DNA from: Acinetobacter sp. YWS30-1
GTDB taxonomy: Bacteria > Pseudomonadota > Gammaproteobacteria > Pseudomonadales > Moraxellaceae
DNA length: 64,000 nt
Assembly: GCF_033558715.1 (NCBI RefSeq)
Contig: NZ_CP114606.1
Coordinates: 2,108,001-2,172,000 of the forward strand
Reading direction: 5' to 3'
The notes beneath the pieces were generated by a model. The model was given only the letters and a program-made list of their open reading frames with translations. It had not been told where the DNA came from and searched no databases. Both the position numbers and the translations under genes were made by a program. Position 1 is the stretch's first letter. Each line of letters starts with the position of its first letter. Shown in pieces: positions 1 to 9,060 of the stretch.

Positions 1-30
1 CAACCTAAAACTCATTAATTTAAGTTAAAT

Positions 31-58
31 AAAAAAGCCTCCATCTGGAGGCTTTTTT
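31..58 (-). terminator. Intrinsic terminator after the CSLREA gene pair
   Basis: A perfect stem GCCTCC/GGAGGC with a 4-base loop is flanked by A6 and T6, so it can work in both directions. It lies just past the stop codon of the leftward CSLREA gene and most likely ends that transcript. Confidence 0.85.
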
Positions 59-68
59 CATGCTGCAA

Positions 69-2480
69 TTATTTTCTAACTCGGCGATATCCTGCCAGAC
101 CTAATAATCCGAACAATCCCCAAATTCCAAATGGACCACCACCACTTGATGATGTATTGGTATTTTTAGCCGTATTTTTTAAGTTAATTCTAGCTGTATC
201 TGACATCAACTCATCTGCATCAAAAACATGATACTGCATATCATAATCTGACTGACTAAAAGTATTTTTCACACTAAAGGTTAATTTTCCACCATAGCAG
301 GTTTCACCTGCAAAATTTCCTGGGCATGGTCCTTCTCGCTCTGCGGAAAGGTTTACTCCGGCAGGAAGCTTGACAATGCGAATTGGAATCTCACGACCAT
401 CTTTATCACGATAGAAAGCAGCCTTGCCATTCATCCGTGGACCATCACCATCATCGCTGTCATTCTCTAATGGATTCACAGTTACGGTCAGATTGTTCTC
501 TGCGCTAATTCTATATTCATCATTTTTTACAATCGGTTTAATATTTACAAATGCGCCCTGCAAAATACCTGTACTGCTGGCACCTGTCTGCTTGTCTTTA
601 ATTGTATAACGGCAATACTCCGTATCCGAGAGACTGGTTACTTTGCCATCAGTACGATACATCATGATACGGTTTAAGTCAGGCTTCCATTCACATTTTA
701 AATTTGGGTCATTCGGCGCACCTTGAACAATTAATGAACTGCCTGATCCAGATAAAGACCCTACACCTAAAGATTGCACTGTAATTTCATAATTTTGTGA
801 ATTTAATGCTTTAGCTTGTACTTGAGTATTATTTAAAGTTTCTTGAGGCATGACCAAACTAAATGGATTAACGTATATGGCACGATATTTCTGGTATTGC
901 TTGGTATATTTTAAAAGATCCTCATATTCTTTTAGCTCTTCCTTTAAGCCCTGTATTTCCTCAGGTTTTGTATTCTTATCGGCCAGAATAGAATTAATAT
1001 CATCAATATTTTCCTGATAATAATCCAGCAACTCTGTTAAAGAACTATTTTTTAGGCCAGAAATATCTGCTGCAGTTAAGCGCCGGATTTCTACTGACCC
1101 AATTTCACAGGAATTTTTTGCGTCCGGATTAAATAATAAGGTTGCCTTAGTCAACCGCTCAATTCCACGCTGATCAGTTTCTTCACAACTTTCTGTACCG
1201 ATATTGACCAGATCCGTATTCGATTGTCGATCAATAGGATAATACATCCCTAAATAACGGTTATTTACAGAAGGTTCGATATAAGCAGTTAATAGATCTG
1301 TGATCTGATTACTGGATACATCAATATTCGTTGAAACACTGTTTTCTGCCAGTTCAGGTAATATACAGCGTGAGGAACCACTTGTATGAATCGCATTATA
1401 AGCAGTAAATAAATCTACACCTTGTTCTTTACTTGGATTCCCACCATTCAAGGCATATTCACAAGACAAGCCCTGGTTAAAGGCCAACACGTTATAAGCC
1501 AGACTCGAATTACCAGTATTGTCATAAAAGATGGTAGAGCGAGCAGTATTTTCGACAATCGTGTTATTAATAGCACTAAAAGTGAAGAAAGAACTTAATG
1601 GACGGCTGATTTCATTGGCCATTCGGAAAATATGACCTGTAGTACTGGTCGTATTTTTTGCAATCGTAGAGTTACTAATATCAGCTTTGGCATAACCACA
1701 GAAGTCCAGAATACTGGCCGTATCAGTAGAACCATTTTTGACAATGCTGCTTGCGCTAATTTCTAGCTTGGTCTCTGTACTGCCCAAATTCCCCACACAA
1801 TCCATAGCCAAGACACTGCCATATGTAGCTGCTTTATTCTGATGAATTAAGGAATCCTGAATCCTGATAACTTTTTCATTATTCATCGCTACTGCATAAA
1901 TTGCTCCCCCTTCTGCAGCCGCTCGTGAATTTACAATTTCACTATTCACGAGGCTTAGAGGACCGGCGACATAAAATGTTCCACCATTACCTTTATCCAG
2001 ACTGGTTTTTGCAGCATAACCATCTTTCAGGATGACACCATTTACCACCATGCTGGCTTGGCTAGCGACCGTATTAAATAAGCGAGTTTTCCCTTGGCCT
2101 GAAATGGTGGTTGTTAAAGCCTCACGTGTTGGATATAAAAAGGTAATAGGGCTTCTTTGAGTATAATTGAAGGGTGATTTTCCAAAAATATTGACATGGG
2201 ATTCAACAATAATTTCACTATTGAGTTTGTATTCCCCAGCTTCGAGTTGGATGACATCTGGAGCGGAACCATCATTACGCAATGTACGGCCAACATTGCA
2301 TCCTCCATAGGATTTATCCAGCTTGGCTGTCTTAATGGCTTCACGCAAGGAACAGGCACTGGTATTTTCCCCGTCCTCGTCAGCAAATGTAGTGACATAT
2401 ATGGTTTTATCTTCGGCTGCCATTAAACTCATGGCAGATAAAATCATGGCTGCAAGCAGTCCTTTTTTATAATTTTTCAT
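69..2480 (-). CDS. Secreted CSLREA-motif protein with GlyGly-CTERM tail (803 aa)
   Basis: This is a large exported protein of unknown function. Residues 1-22 form a signal peptide (KKGLLAAMILSAMSLMAA). The CSLREAI motif is at 43-49 and is followed by a parallel beta-helix-like region rich in Asn, Ser and Ile. A predicted coiled coil of about 55 residues lies near 480-535. Around 655-700 a segment of the form NDEY...NPLENDSDDGDG resembles bacterial Ig/cadherin-like repeats. The C terminus has a Gly-Gly-Gly run, a hydrophobic helix and the basic end RRVRK, which is the GlyGly-CTERM sorting signal cleaved by rhombosortases. It lies 9 bp after its paralogue, so the two are probably co-transcribed and co-sorted to the cell surface or secreted. 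No catalytic motif is visible. Confidence 0.8.
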   Translation of the reverse strand: MKNYKKGLLAAMILSAMSLMAAEDKTIYVTTFADEDGENTSACSLREAIKTAKLDKSYGGCNVGRTLRNDGSAPDVIQLEAGEYKLNSEIIVESHVNIFGKSPFNYTQRSPITFLYPTREALTTTISGQGKTRLFNTVASQASMVVNGVILKDGYAAKTSLDKGNGGTFYVAGPLSLVNSEIVNSRAAAEGGAIYAVAMNNEKVIRIQDSLIHQNKAATYGSVLAMDCVGNLGSTETKLEISASSIVKNGSTDTASILDFCGYAKADISNSTIAKNTTSTTGHIFRMANEISRPLSSFFTFSAINNTIVENTARSTIFYDNTGNSSLAYNVLAFNQGLSCEYALNGGNPSKEQGVDLFTAYNAIHTSGSSRCILPELAENSVSTNIDVSSNQITDLLTAYIEPSVNNRYLGMYYPIDRQSNTDLVNIGTESCEETDQRGIERLTKATLLFNPDAKNSCEIGSVEIRRLTAADISGLKNSSLTELLDYYQENIDDINSILADKNTKPEEIQGLKEELKEYEDLLKYTKQYQKYRAIYVNPFSLVMPQETLNNTQVQAKALNSQNYEITVQSLGVGSLSGSGSSLIVQGAPNDPNLKCEWKPDLNRIMMYRTDGKVTSLSDTEYCRYTIKDKQTGASSTGILQGAFVNIKPIVKNDEYRISAENNLTVTVNPLENDSDDGDGPRMNGKAAFYRDKDGREIPIRIVKLPAGVNLSAEREGPCPGNFAGETCYGGKLTFSVKNTFSQSDYDMQYHVFDADELMSDTARINLKNTAKNTNTSSSGGGPFGIWGLFGLLGLAGYRRVRK

Positions 2481-2489
2481 GATTTTTCC

Positions 2490-4289
2490 TTAATCTTTTA
2501 ATCTGCGACGTAGGCCGATCAACCCTATCAAGCCCATTAAGCCAGCAATCCCCCATGCCCCACCCGAGGTCTTCACAGACTTGTCTTTCATTTCATTTTT
2601 AGGTTCCTGTACAATCTGGGTACTTAAAACCAGATAAGGTTTGGACTTATTAAATCGTGTAGAGGAAGTAACTACCTGAATTTCAAAAATGTCAGCACCA
2701 TGCCATTGTGAATCTGGGGTATAAACAACATTCCCATCAATATCAATGACTGTTTTGCCCTTGGAAACAGTTTTGGTTTGGATAACCTGTAAGCAGCCAT
2801 CTTGCCAAGGCTCACCCTTTGGATTCTCTCCAATAATGTTATTGCATTGCTCTTTAGGAATTAAATCACTATCTCCTAAAGCAGATTCAATTGAAAACTT
2901 TGCAGTCTCTCCTTTTAGAAGATCCTGTCCAACCAGACTGGTAGATGTTGGAACTGTAATTTCAATCGCACCACGGTCACAAAATAAGTTATCTAGTAAA
3001 CGGTCTACACCGCGTTGGTCTGACGCCTCACAGCTGACTGAAGGATTGCTGCTATTGTAGCTAGTCCCTCTATTTACAATCGGTGAATCACTAACCTGAT
3101 TATAATTCAACAGGATACGAGGACGTAGATAGCCCAAGAACTGATCTTTAGGAACGCTATAAGGACATAGAATAGCATCGCTATTTTGTTTTAAATTTAG
3201 ACAAACACCTTCACTTTGATCTGAAGCCTCTGCAAACAAGCGAGTACCTGTCCAGATCTGGTTTGGATACGCAGCATCACCTGTACCACAAGATGCTGTT
3301 ACCAGGTTATTGTGAATCGTACTTTTATCCGTAGTTTCAATCTGACAATCCTGCGTACCATTTCTTAAAATAATACTGTTCGCCACATAGGCTTTACCAT
3401 TCGGGGCACTAATACGTAGTGCTGTACCTGTATTGTCCACTATTGTCAGGTTATTGATTCCCACTCCATCAATCACATTGATCAGTGCTCCCTTATTTTT
3501 TAACAGGGTACTGCTTAGGACTTCAGCATTAATGGATTGAATATCGGCAGGATTATCGACTTGGCCCGCTGTATAAATATTGGTAGCATTATTATTCAGC
3601 GTCTGGTTATTCTTTAAAACGCTTTGATAAACCAGAAAGTATGGAAGCTGGCTATAGAGTATGCCACCCTGTTGCGCCTGATTATTTTCAATCAGGCTGG
3701 TTTTTATTTCGGCAAAAGCAATCAGATTCTGGCCAAATTTCCCCACATTATAAATGGCACCACCTTGACTCGCAGCTCCCTTGTATAAGCGGCTGTAATC
3801 AATCACCAATTTACCTTTATTATGAATTAGGCCACCTTGTTCGGCACAGCTGCTTTTACCGCAACCTTCAAGGTCGAGTTCTTTTAAATTGACTTGAATC
3901 AGCTCTTCATCATTGCTAATACGGAAGAGATTATCTGTCCCTTTCATTTGAATATGAGCGTTATATAACCCCATTACCTTATCGGTACTACTAAATTCAC
4001 CATCTACTTCTGCGATAGATTTAATCGTTACTGATTTCTTGATCGGGATATGCTTATTCAGTACATAGGTCGTTTTTTCTTTTAAGATAATGGTGCCAAT
4101 AGCATTTTCGCCACCACAGCCCATATAACCTTCTTTAGCCAGGCCACGATTCACATATTCAACAGCTTCTCGAAGTGAACATTCCTTGTCATCTTTTTCA
4201 ATATCTTCTGTGGTAGTTACAATAATTTCTGCACTATATGCCTGCCCCGCCATACATAGCAAAGCCATGCCTATGCTCTTCTTGAGCAT
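2490..4289 (-). CDS. Secreted CSLREA-motif protein with GlyGly-CTERM tail (599 aa)
   Basis: This is a shorter paralogue of the next gene downstream. A signal peptide covers about residues 1-20 (ending QAYSA). CSLREA is at 37-42 and an Asn/Ile-rich beta-helix-like body follows. Near the C terminus, a GNVVYTPDSQWHGADIFEI segment is typical of cadherin-like or Ig-like repeats in surface proteins. The protein ends in Gly-Gly, a Gly/Leu/Ile-rich helix and RRRLKD, again the GlyGly-CTERM signal for rhombosortase. No rhombosortase gene is in the window. It is the first gene of a likely two-gene operon. The function is unknown; a surface or adhesive role is inference from architecture only. Confidence 0.8.
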   Translation of the reverse strand: MLKKSIGMALLCMAGQAYSAEIIVTTTEDIEKDDKECSLREAVEYVNRGLAKEGYMGCGGENAIGTIILKEKTTYVLNKHIPIKKSVTIKSIAEVDGEFSSTDKVMGLYNAHIQMKGTDNLFRISNDEELIQVNLKELDLEGCGKSSCAEQGGLIHNKGKLVIDYSRLYKGAASQGGAIYNVGKFGQNLIAFAEIKTSLIENNQAQQGGILYSQLPYFLVYQSVLKNNQTLNNNATNIYTAGQVDNPADIQSINAEVLSSTLLKNKGALINVIDGVGINNLTIVDNTGTALRISAPNGKAYVANSIILRNGTQDCQIETTDKSTIHNNLVTASCGTGDAAYPNQIWTGTRLFAEASDQSEGVCLNLKQNSDAILCPYSVPKDQFLGYLRPRILLNYNQVSDSPIVNRGTSYNSSNPSVSCEASDQRGVDRLLDNLFCDRGAIEITVPTSTSLVGQDLLKGETAKFSIESALGDSDLIPKEQCNNIIGENPKGEPWQDGCLQVIQTKTVSKGKTVIDIDGNVVYTPDSQWHGADIFEIQVVTSSTRFNKSKPYLVLSTQIVQEPKNEMKDKSVKTSGGAWGIAGLMGLIGLIGLRRRLKD

Positions 4290-4410
4290 ACCCTTCTCCT
4301 TAATTTTTTATTTCTTTCTTTTTCTTCTAAAGTTGCATCTTCCTTGCAACAGCGAATTATTTTGCCTTACTTTCGCATAGACTGAGTAATTACTCAAGAT
4401 GTTTTATAAT

Positions 4411-5115
4411 TTAACGATATTCATCAATTAATGCATAAATCTGCCGCAGGTTAGCATTGCTGACCTTCAGCTTTTCGCCTTTAAGTAATTGAATAATCTG
4501 TTCTAATGTTTGTAGAAGCACGGAAGTTTGATGTGGTCCGTGATTTAGCAAATAATCAAAAATCTGTGGATCAAGATGAATACCGCGTCGGTCCAATACC
4601 GAGGATACCAAGGCAAATCGGTCCGCATAAAGACTGCCATTTGGGACACGGACACTGACTGCCTGCGTGAGTCGGGACTGCAAATCGGGCAATTCAAGCT
4701 TTAACTCAATGGGTGCAAAACGGGAAGAAAATACCAGCTGACCACCGCCTTCATCATTATAATTAATCAAGTGAAAAACGGCGCGTTGCCAGTGTGGAAC
4801 CCCACTAATGGCTTCAATATCATCCAGTGCGATCAGGTCAAACCGGTCCAGCGAAGTAATGGCTTCAGTAGGCGCATCCAGAAGCTCCAGCAAAGACACC
4901 TGTATAGCAGTCTTACCGATTTCCAGATAAGAATCACAAATGGCAGAGAGTAAGTGACTTTTCCCTGTTCCAGCTCCGCCATACACATAAAAGCGGCTGA
5001 TTAGGCCTGCATGCAGCTGTCGGACTGCGTCAATTACATGACCCCATCCCGGGCCCGAAAAATCACTAATTCGAGCATCGAGTTGAGGTTCTATATCTAG
5101 CTGCAATTGACGCAT
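4411..5115 (-). CDS. hda: Hda-type DnaA inactivator, DnaA-like AAA+ protein
   Basis: A DnaA-family AAA+ protein of 234 residues without the DnaA DNA-binding domain, the size expected for Hda. Hda joins the DNA-loaded sliding clamp and stimulates ATP hydrolysis by DnaA, which limits re-initiation. Near the N terminus, QLQLDI (residues 3-8) matches the beta-clamp-binding motif. The Walker A motif GGAGTGKS is at 46-53 and Walker B DLIALDD at 93-99. It lies 15 bp downstream of the perM-like gene, and the two face purM-purN, an arrangement also known from Pseudomonas. Confidence 0.9.
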   Translation of the reverse strand: MRQLQLDIEPQLDARISDFSGPGWGHVIDAVRQLHAGLISRFYVYGGAGTGKSHLLSAICDSYLEIGKTAIQVSLLELLDAPTEAITSLDRFDLIALDDIEAISGVPHWQRAVFHLINYNDEGGGQLVFSSRFAPIELKLELPDLQSRLTQAVSVRVPNGSLYADRFALVSSVLDRRGIHLDPQIFDYLLNHGPHQTSVLLQTLEQIIQLLKGEKLKVSNANLRQIYALIDEYR

Positions 5116-5130
5116 ATGATTCTGATGGCC

Positions 5131-6351
5131 TTATGAGTCTTTATGAAGAGGTACATCCATCTTACTTGATTTCTTTACCTCTTGCAGTGGTTTTGCTTCT
5201 GACTTTTTCATTTCAATATCAACATCTAAGTCTGAAGTTTCTACGCTTATGGAGCCTGTAGCCGGATCATTCATGACGACTGCCTGATTTCCATAAAATG
5301 ATGTGCATTCATAATATTCACGTGCATGTCTGAGCAGAACCACAATTACCGCTGCAACTGGGAGAGCAATCAGCATTCCCAGGAAGCCAGCCAGTTGTGC
5401 GCCCGCCAATACCGCAAAAACCACAGCAACCGGAGATAAACCTATTTTATCGCCGAGCAGGAATGGCTGTAATACATAGCCTTCTACCGCCTGACCGACC
5501 ATAAATACGACACCCACCAGAACAAGCTGCCACCAGTCGATCCCGAATTGCAGGAAAGTTGCAATCACAGCTGCAATAATCCCGACCGCAAACCCCAGAT
5601 AAGGAATAATACTGGCCAGACCTGCCACCATGCCAATAATCAGACCAACTTCAAGACCAATCAATTGCAAACCAATCGCATAAACGATTCCCAGCAGAAT
5701 CATCACCAGAAATTGTCCTTTGACAAAGGCCCCAAGTACACTGTGACATTCACCGACGATTCTTAATGTACTTTGTTCATAAGGACGTGGAATCAGGCGA
5801 CGTAAGCTTTCCAGCATACGATCCCAATCCAGCAGGAAATAGAATGCAATAATTGGAATCAGGACAATCGTACCGCCAATCTGCAAGAAGTTAATTCCAG
5901 ATTGTGCAAGGCGTAGCAGGAAGGCCTGAATACTGTCAGCACTATAATTGGTTTGCACATAGTCCATGACCACATCAGAAATCTGTGTGGTATCAATTTC
6001 CATTTCAACGACATTGAAGGTATTCGACAACCATGGAAAAAAGGTCGAATTAATCCAGCCAATGACCGCAGGTATATTGTCACGCGCATAAATCAGCTGC
6101 TGCCAGATCAACGGCACCAGATACCAGATCGCCAGGATCATAACAATCCCGATTCCAGTAAAAACGATACTAATAGAGAGCCAACGTGGCAGACCGATAT
6201 CGTGCAGTTTATCTACCAGCGGACTAAACAGATAAGCCATCAAAAACGCTGCAACAAATGGAATTACAACGGGTTTTAGTAAATATAGAATCCACAACAA
6301 CAAAGCTATCCCAGCTAGGATAAACACGCGACGCAATGTGCGATCTACCAT
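5131..6351 (-). CDS. AI-2E family transporter (PerM-like)
   Basis: An inner-membrane protein of 406 residues with about eight hydrophobic segments. Two are near the N terminus (ILAGIALLLWILYLLKPVV and following). A large periplasmic or cytoplasmic loop covers residues 75-155, and a helix cluster runs from 150 to 345. This is the PerM/YdgG/AI-2E exporter family fold. Its substrate is not known; family members have been linked to autoinducer-2 export or Na+/H+ exchange. The last 60 residues are a hydrophilic, Lys/Asp-rich cytoplasmic tail. It is probably transcribed with hda and shares the 135-bp intergenic region with purM. Confidence 0.85.
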   Translation of the reverse strand: MVDRTLRRVFILAGIALLLWILYLLKPVVIPFVAAFLMAYLFSPLVDKLHDIGLPRWLSISIVFTGIGIVMILAIWYLVPLIWQQLIYARDNIPAVIGWINSTFFPWLSNTFNVVEMEIDTTQISDVVMDYVQTNYSADSIQAFLLRLAQSGINFLQIGGTIVLIPIIAFYFLLDWDRMLESLRRLIPRPYEQSTLRIVGECHSVLGAFVKGQFLVMILLGIVYAIGLQLIGLEVGLIIGMVAGLASIIPYLGFAVGIIAAVIATFLQFGIDWWQLVLVGVVFMVGQAVEGYVLQPFLLGDKIGLSPVAVVFAVLAGAQLAGFLGMLIALPVAAVIVVLLRHAREYYECTSFYGNQAVVMNDPATGSISVETSDLDVDIEMKKSEAKPLQEVKKSSKMDVPLHKDS

Positions 6352-6453
6352 AAAGTTTCGCCTTCTCTCTATTAATCGTTATAAAAAGTAAAATATTTTA
6401 ATAAAGATAGCATTTTAGGGCATAAATACCATAAGAGTTTTGCATATTCAGGT

Positions 6454-6459
6454 TATAAT
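6454..6459 (+). promoter_or_regulatory. Candidate -10 box for purM
   Basis: A perfect TATAAT lies 27 bp before the purM start codon. No convincing -35 hexamer sits at 16-18 bp, so this is a partial promoter call. The leader would be only about 20 nt. Confidence 0.4.
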
Positions 6460-6486
6460 CCCCCGCGCGAATGCGGAGACTTCATT

Positions 6487-7557
6487 ATGAGCAACTCAAC
6501 TTCTACCCCAAACACTGGTTTAAGCTACAAAGATGCAGGTGTCGATATTGAAGCGGGAGACGCGTTAGTCGACCGAATCAAGTCCGTCGCTAAGCGTACT
6601 AAACGTCCTGAAGTAATGGGCGGATTAGGCGGTTTCGGCGCCCTTTGTAAGATCCCTAAAGGTTATGAAGAACCTGTTCTCGTATCAGGCACAGATGGTG
6701 TTGGTACAAAATTACGTCTGGCACTGAATTTGAACCGTCATGACACCATTGGTCAAGATCTGGTTGCAATGTGTGTGAACGACCTTCTCGTTTGTGGTGC
6801 TGAACCACTGTTCTTCCTGGACTATTATGCGACTGGTCACCTAAATGTGGACGTGGCTGCAAATGTTGTAACAGGAATCGGTGCTGGCTGTGAACTTGCA
6901 GGCTGTGCACTGGTTGGTGGTGAAACTGCTGAAATGCCAGGCATGTACGAAGGTGAAGATTACGATCTTGCAGGCTTCTGTGTCGGTGTAGTTGAGCAAA
7001 GCAAAATTATTGATGGCTCTAAAGTAAAAGCGGGTGATGTACTCATTGGTGTTGCATCTTCTGGTGCACACTCAAACGGTTATTCGTTGCTTCGTAAAAT
7101 TCTTGAAGTTAAAAATGTTGACCTGAATCAAATCGTTGATGGTCGTCCACTTGCTGATGTTGCAATGGAACCAACACGCATTTATGTGAAATCTATTCTT
7201 GAACTGCTAAAACAGGTTGATGTACATGCGATGGCACACATCACGGGTGGCGGTTTACCAGGCAACCTGCCTCGCGTATTACCAAACGGTGCTCAAGCAG
7301 TCGTAAATGAATCTTCTTGGGAATGGCCTGAGCTGTTCAAACTCCTTCAACGCGAAGGCGGTGTAGAACAGTTTGAAATGTATCGTACCTTTAACTGTGG
7401 CGTAGGTATGGTTCTTGTTGTTGATGCAGCCGAAGCAGACAAAACTGTAGAGTTACTCAACGGTTTGGGTGAGAAAGCATGGGCAATGGGTCACATTGCA
7501 GATAATGCTGAATCTGTTGAAGGTGCAGACGAAAAAATTCGTGTGATCTTCGCGTAA
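6487..7557 (+). CDS. purM: Phosphoribosylformylglycinamidine cyclo-ligase
   Basis: PurM (AIR synthetase) uses ATP to close formylglycinamidine ribonucleotide into aminoimidazole ribonucleotide, the fifth step of purine synthesis. The 356-residue protein is family length and collinear with known PurM. It has the Gly-rich GVGTKLRLA and [10 protein letters not shown] segments, [11 protein letters not shown] in the nucleotide-binding region, and [13 protein letters not shown] near residue 255. A GGAG-like sequence lies 6-9 bp before the ATG. purN follows 6 bp after the stop, so the two are an operon. Confidence 0.97.
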   Translation: MSNSTSTPNTGLSYKDAGVDIEAGDALVDRIKSVAKRTKRPEVMGGLGGFGALCKIPKGYEEPVLVSGTDGVGTKLRLALNLNRHDTIGQDLVAMCVNDLLVCGAEPLFFLDYYATGHLNVDVAANVVTGIGAGCELAGCALVGGETAEMPGMYEGEDYDLAGFCVGVVEQSKIIDGSKVKAGDVLIGVASSGAHSNGYSLLRKILEVKNVDLNQIVDGRPLADVAMEPTRIYVKSILELLKQVDVHAMAHITGGGLPGNLPRVLPNGAQAVVNESSWEWPELFKLLQREGGVEQFEMYRTFNCGVGMVLVVDAAEADKTVELLNGLGEKAWAMGHIADNAESVEGADEKIRVIFA

Positions 7558-7563
7558 TTTCGC

Positions 7564-8193
7564 ATGATTAAAATTGCTGTACTTGTTTCAGGCAGTGGAT
7601 CGAACCTGCAAGCCCTGATAGATGCCCATCTGTCAGGAGAAATTGTCGGGGTGCTTTCCAACAAGCCTGAAGCATTTGCTTTAGAGCGCGCTCATAAAGC
7701 AGGAATTCCGACTGCAGTCATTGAACATAAGCAGTATCCAAGCCGGGAAGCTTTTGATGATGTCATGCATCAGCAGCTTCTGGACTGGGAGGTTGATCTG
7801 GTCGTACTTGCGGGCTTTATGCGAATTTTAAGTGAAAAATTTGTGAAAGCTTGGGAAGGGAAAATGCTGAATATTCACCCTTCTCTTTTGCCACATTACA
7901 AAGGCATGCATACCCATCAGCGTGTCCTGAATACTGGTGATGTTCTGCATGGTTGTACAGTGCATTATGTCACTCCTGAACTGGATGCCGGCCAAGCCTT
8001 AGCACAGGGTGTGTTAAAAGTATCGCATCAAGATACGGCTCACACTTTAGCTCAGCGGGTACATGTACTGGAACATCTGATTTACCCACAAGTGGTAGAA
8101 TGGATCTGTAATGGGACAATTCAGCATACTGAACAAGGTGTGTTGTATCGTAATGCAAAAATGCAAGAACCTGTTCAATTCTGCAAATTCTAA
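7564..8193 (+). CDS. purN: Phosphoribosylglycinamide formyltransferase
   Basis: PurN transfers the formyl group of 10-formyltetrahydrofolate to glycinamide ribonucleotide, step three of purine synthesis. The catalytic triad is present: Asn103 and His105 in NIHPSLLPHYKG, and Asp141 in TPELDAG. The N-terminal VSGSGSNLQALI is the phosphate-binding loop. At 209 residues it has the family length. It is the second gene of purM-purN and ends at an intrinsic terminator. Confidence 0.96.
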   Translation: MIKIAVLVSGSGSNLQALIDAHLSGEIVGVLSNKPEAFALERAHKAGIPTAVIEHKQYPSREAFDDVMHQQLLDWEVDLVVLAGFMRILSEKFVKAWEGKMLNIHPSLLPHYKGMHTHQRVLNTGDVLHGCTVHYVTPELDAGQALAQGVLKVSHQDTAHTLAQRVHVLEHLIYPQVVEWICNGTIQHTEQGVLYRNAKMQEPVQFCKF

Positions 8194-8205
8194 AAGTCCA
8201 AATAT

Positions 8206-8234
8206 AAAAAACGCATCCTCGGATGCGTTTTTTT
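8206..8234. terminator. Bidirectional intrinsic terminator between purN and the hydrolase gene
   Basis: The stem ACGCATCC/GGATGCGT has a 2-4 base loop and is flanked by A6 and T7. The genes on either side converge, so it can end both transcripts. Confidence 0.9.
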
Positions 8235-8256
8235 ATTTCTTTAGATGAGGTGAACT

Positions 8257-9060
8257 TTAAGCAGACAGTTGCTGAATCAGTTGTTTGACCAGACTCGCTA
8301 CTTGCTCAGGCTGCTCTAATGGGAACATATGCCCACCATCTACTACTGTAAATGGAATGCCAAATTTCTTTTGCACTTGCTGCGGAAATCTGCGCGCCAA
8401 AAATGGACCTTTCTTGGCAACCACCAGATGTACTGGTACTTTTGGTTTTGCCTGAGGTAACCACCATAGCGATGGATTGGTTCTAAAGATATTCACTTCA
8501 TCCATTTTAGGAATGGTGAGTTCAACTCCACCTCGAACCGGATCATCCTTTAAGGCATAGTCAATATAAGCCTGGAAGCAATCTGCATCAAAATCCTGAT
8601 AAAAGCCTTTCGGTCGTAGCAGTTCAGCTGCCTGTTCCCGAGACTCCCAATGATCACGACGGCGTTTCGACAAACCTGCAGGTGACATCTGGTCCAGTGC
8701 TTTTAAGCGAAAAGTTTTTGCAATATGCAACGCAAAGGCTTCTTTGCCCATGATCATCGGCGGATCAAGCATAATCATTTGCGAAAAAAGTTCCGGACGC
8801 TGTAAGGAGGCCTGAAAACTCAGGACTGAACCTAATGAATGCCCCAAACCAATTACCGGACGTCCATGAGATTGGCGCACAATACTGTCAATCACCTGCT
8901 GAGTCAGACTTTTCCAGTGATTATCAATCGGATAACGCTTATCAGGCCCTAATAACGGCACATAGATAATATCGTAATCATCTTGTAGTCCTTCAAACAG
9001 CTTTTGATAGACTTTAGATGGCACGCCATTGGCGTGCGCAAAATGAATCAAGGGTTTCAT
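8257..9060 (-). CDS. Alpha/beta-fold hydrolase
   Basis: A 267-residue cytoplasmic protein of the alpha/beta hydrolase superfamily. The nucleophile elbow is GHSLGS, with Ser at about residue 74. The catalytic His lies in VDGGHMFPLEQPEQV near the C terminus, a common form in this family. An acid residue must lie between them, but I cannot single it out. The substrate is unknown. Its start overlaps the stop of the SppA-type gene by 4 bp (ATGA), so the two are translationally coupled. Confidence 0.85.
   Translation of the reverse strand: MKPLIHFAHANGVPSKVYQKLFEGLQDDYDIIYVPLLGPDKRYPIDNHWKSLTQQVIDSIVRQSHGRPVIGLGHSLGSVLSFQASLQRPELFSQMIMLDPPMIMGKEAFALHIAKTFRLKALDQMSPAGLSKRRRDHWESREQAAELLRPKGFYQDFDADCFQAYIDYALKDDPVRGGVELTIPKMDEVNIFRTNPSLWWLPQAKPKVPVHLVVAKKGPFLARRFPQQVQKKFGIPFTVVDGGHMFPLEQPEQVASLVKQLIQQLSA

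Noticed and set aside
4330..4349. GTTGCA/TGCAAC inverted repeat upstream of the CSLREA operon as a terminator for an unknown gene
   Set aside because: There is no T tract and no gene ends here; at most it is an operator-like dyad.
6413..6427. A 15-bp string TTTTAGGGCATAAAT also present at 63943-63957, upstream of another rightward gene
   Set aside because: In AT-rich DNA of this length one or a few such 15-mer matches are expected by chance, and the positions relative to start codons differ.
6441..6459. TTGCAT followed by TATAAT as a purM promoter
   Set aside because: The spacer is only 8 bp, far too short for sigma-70.
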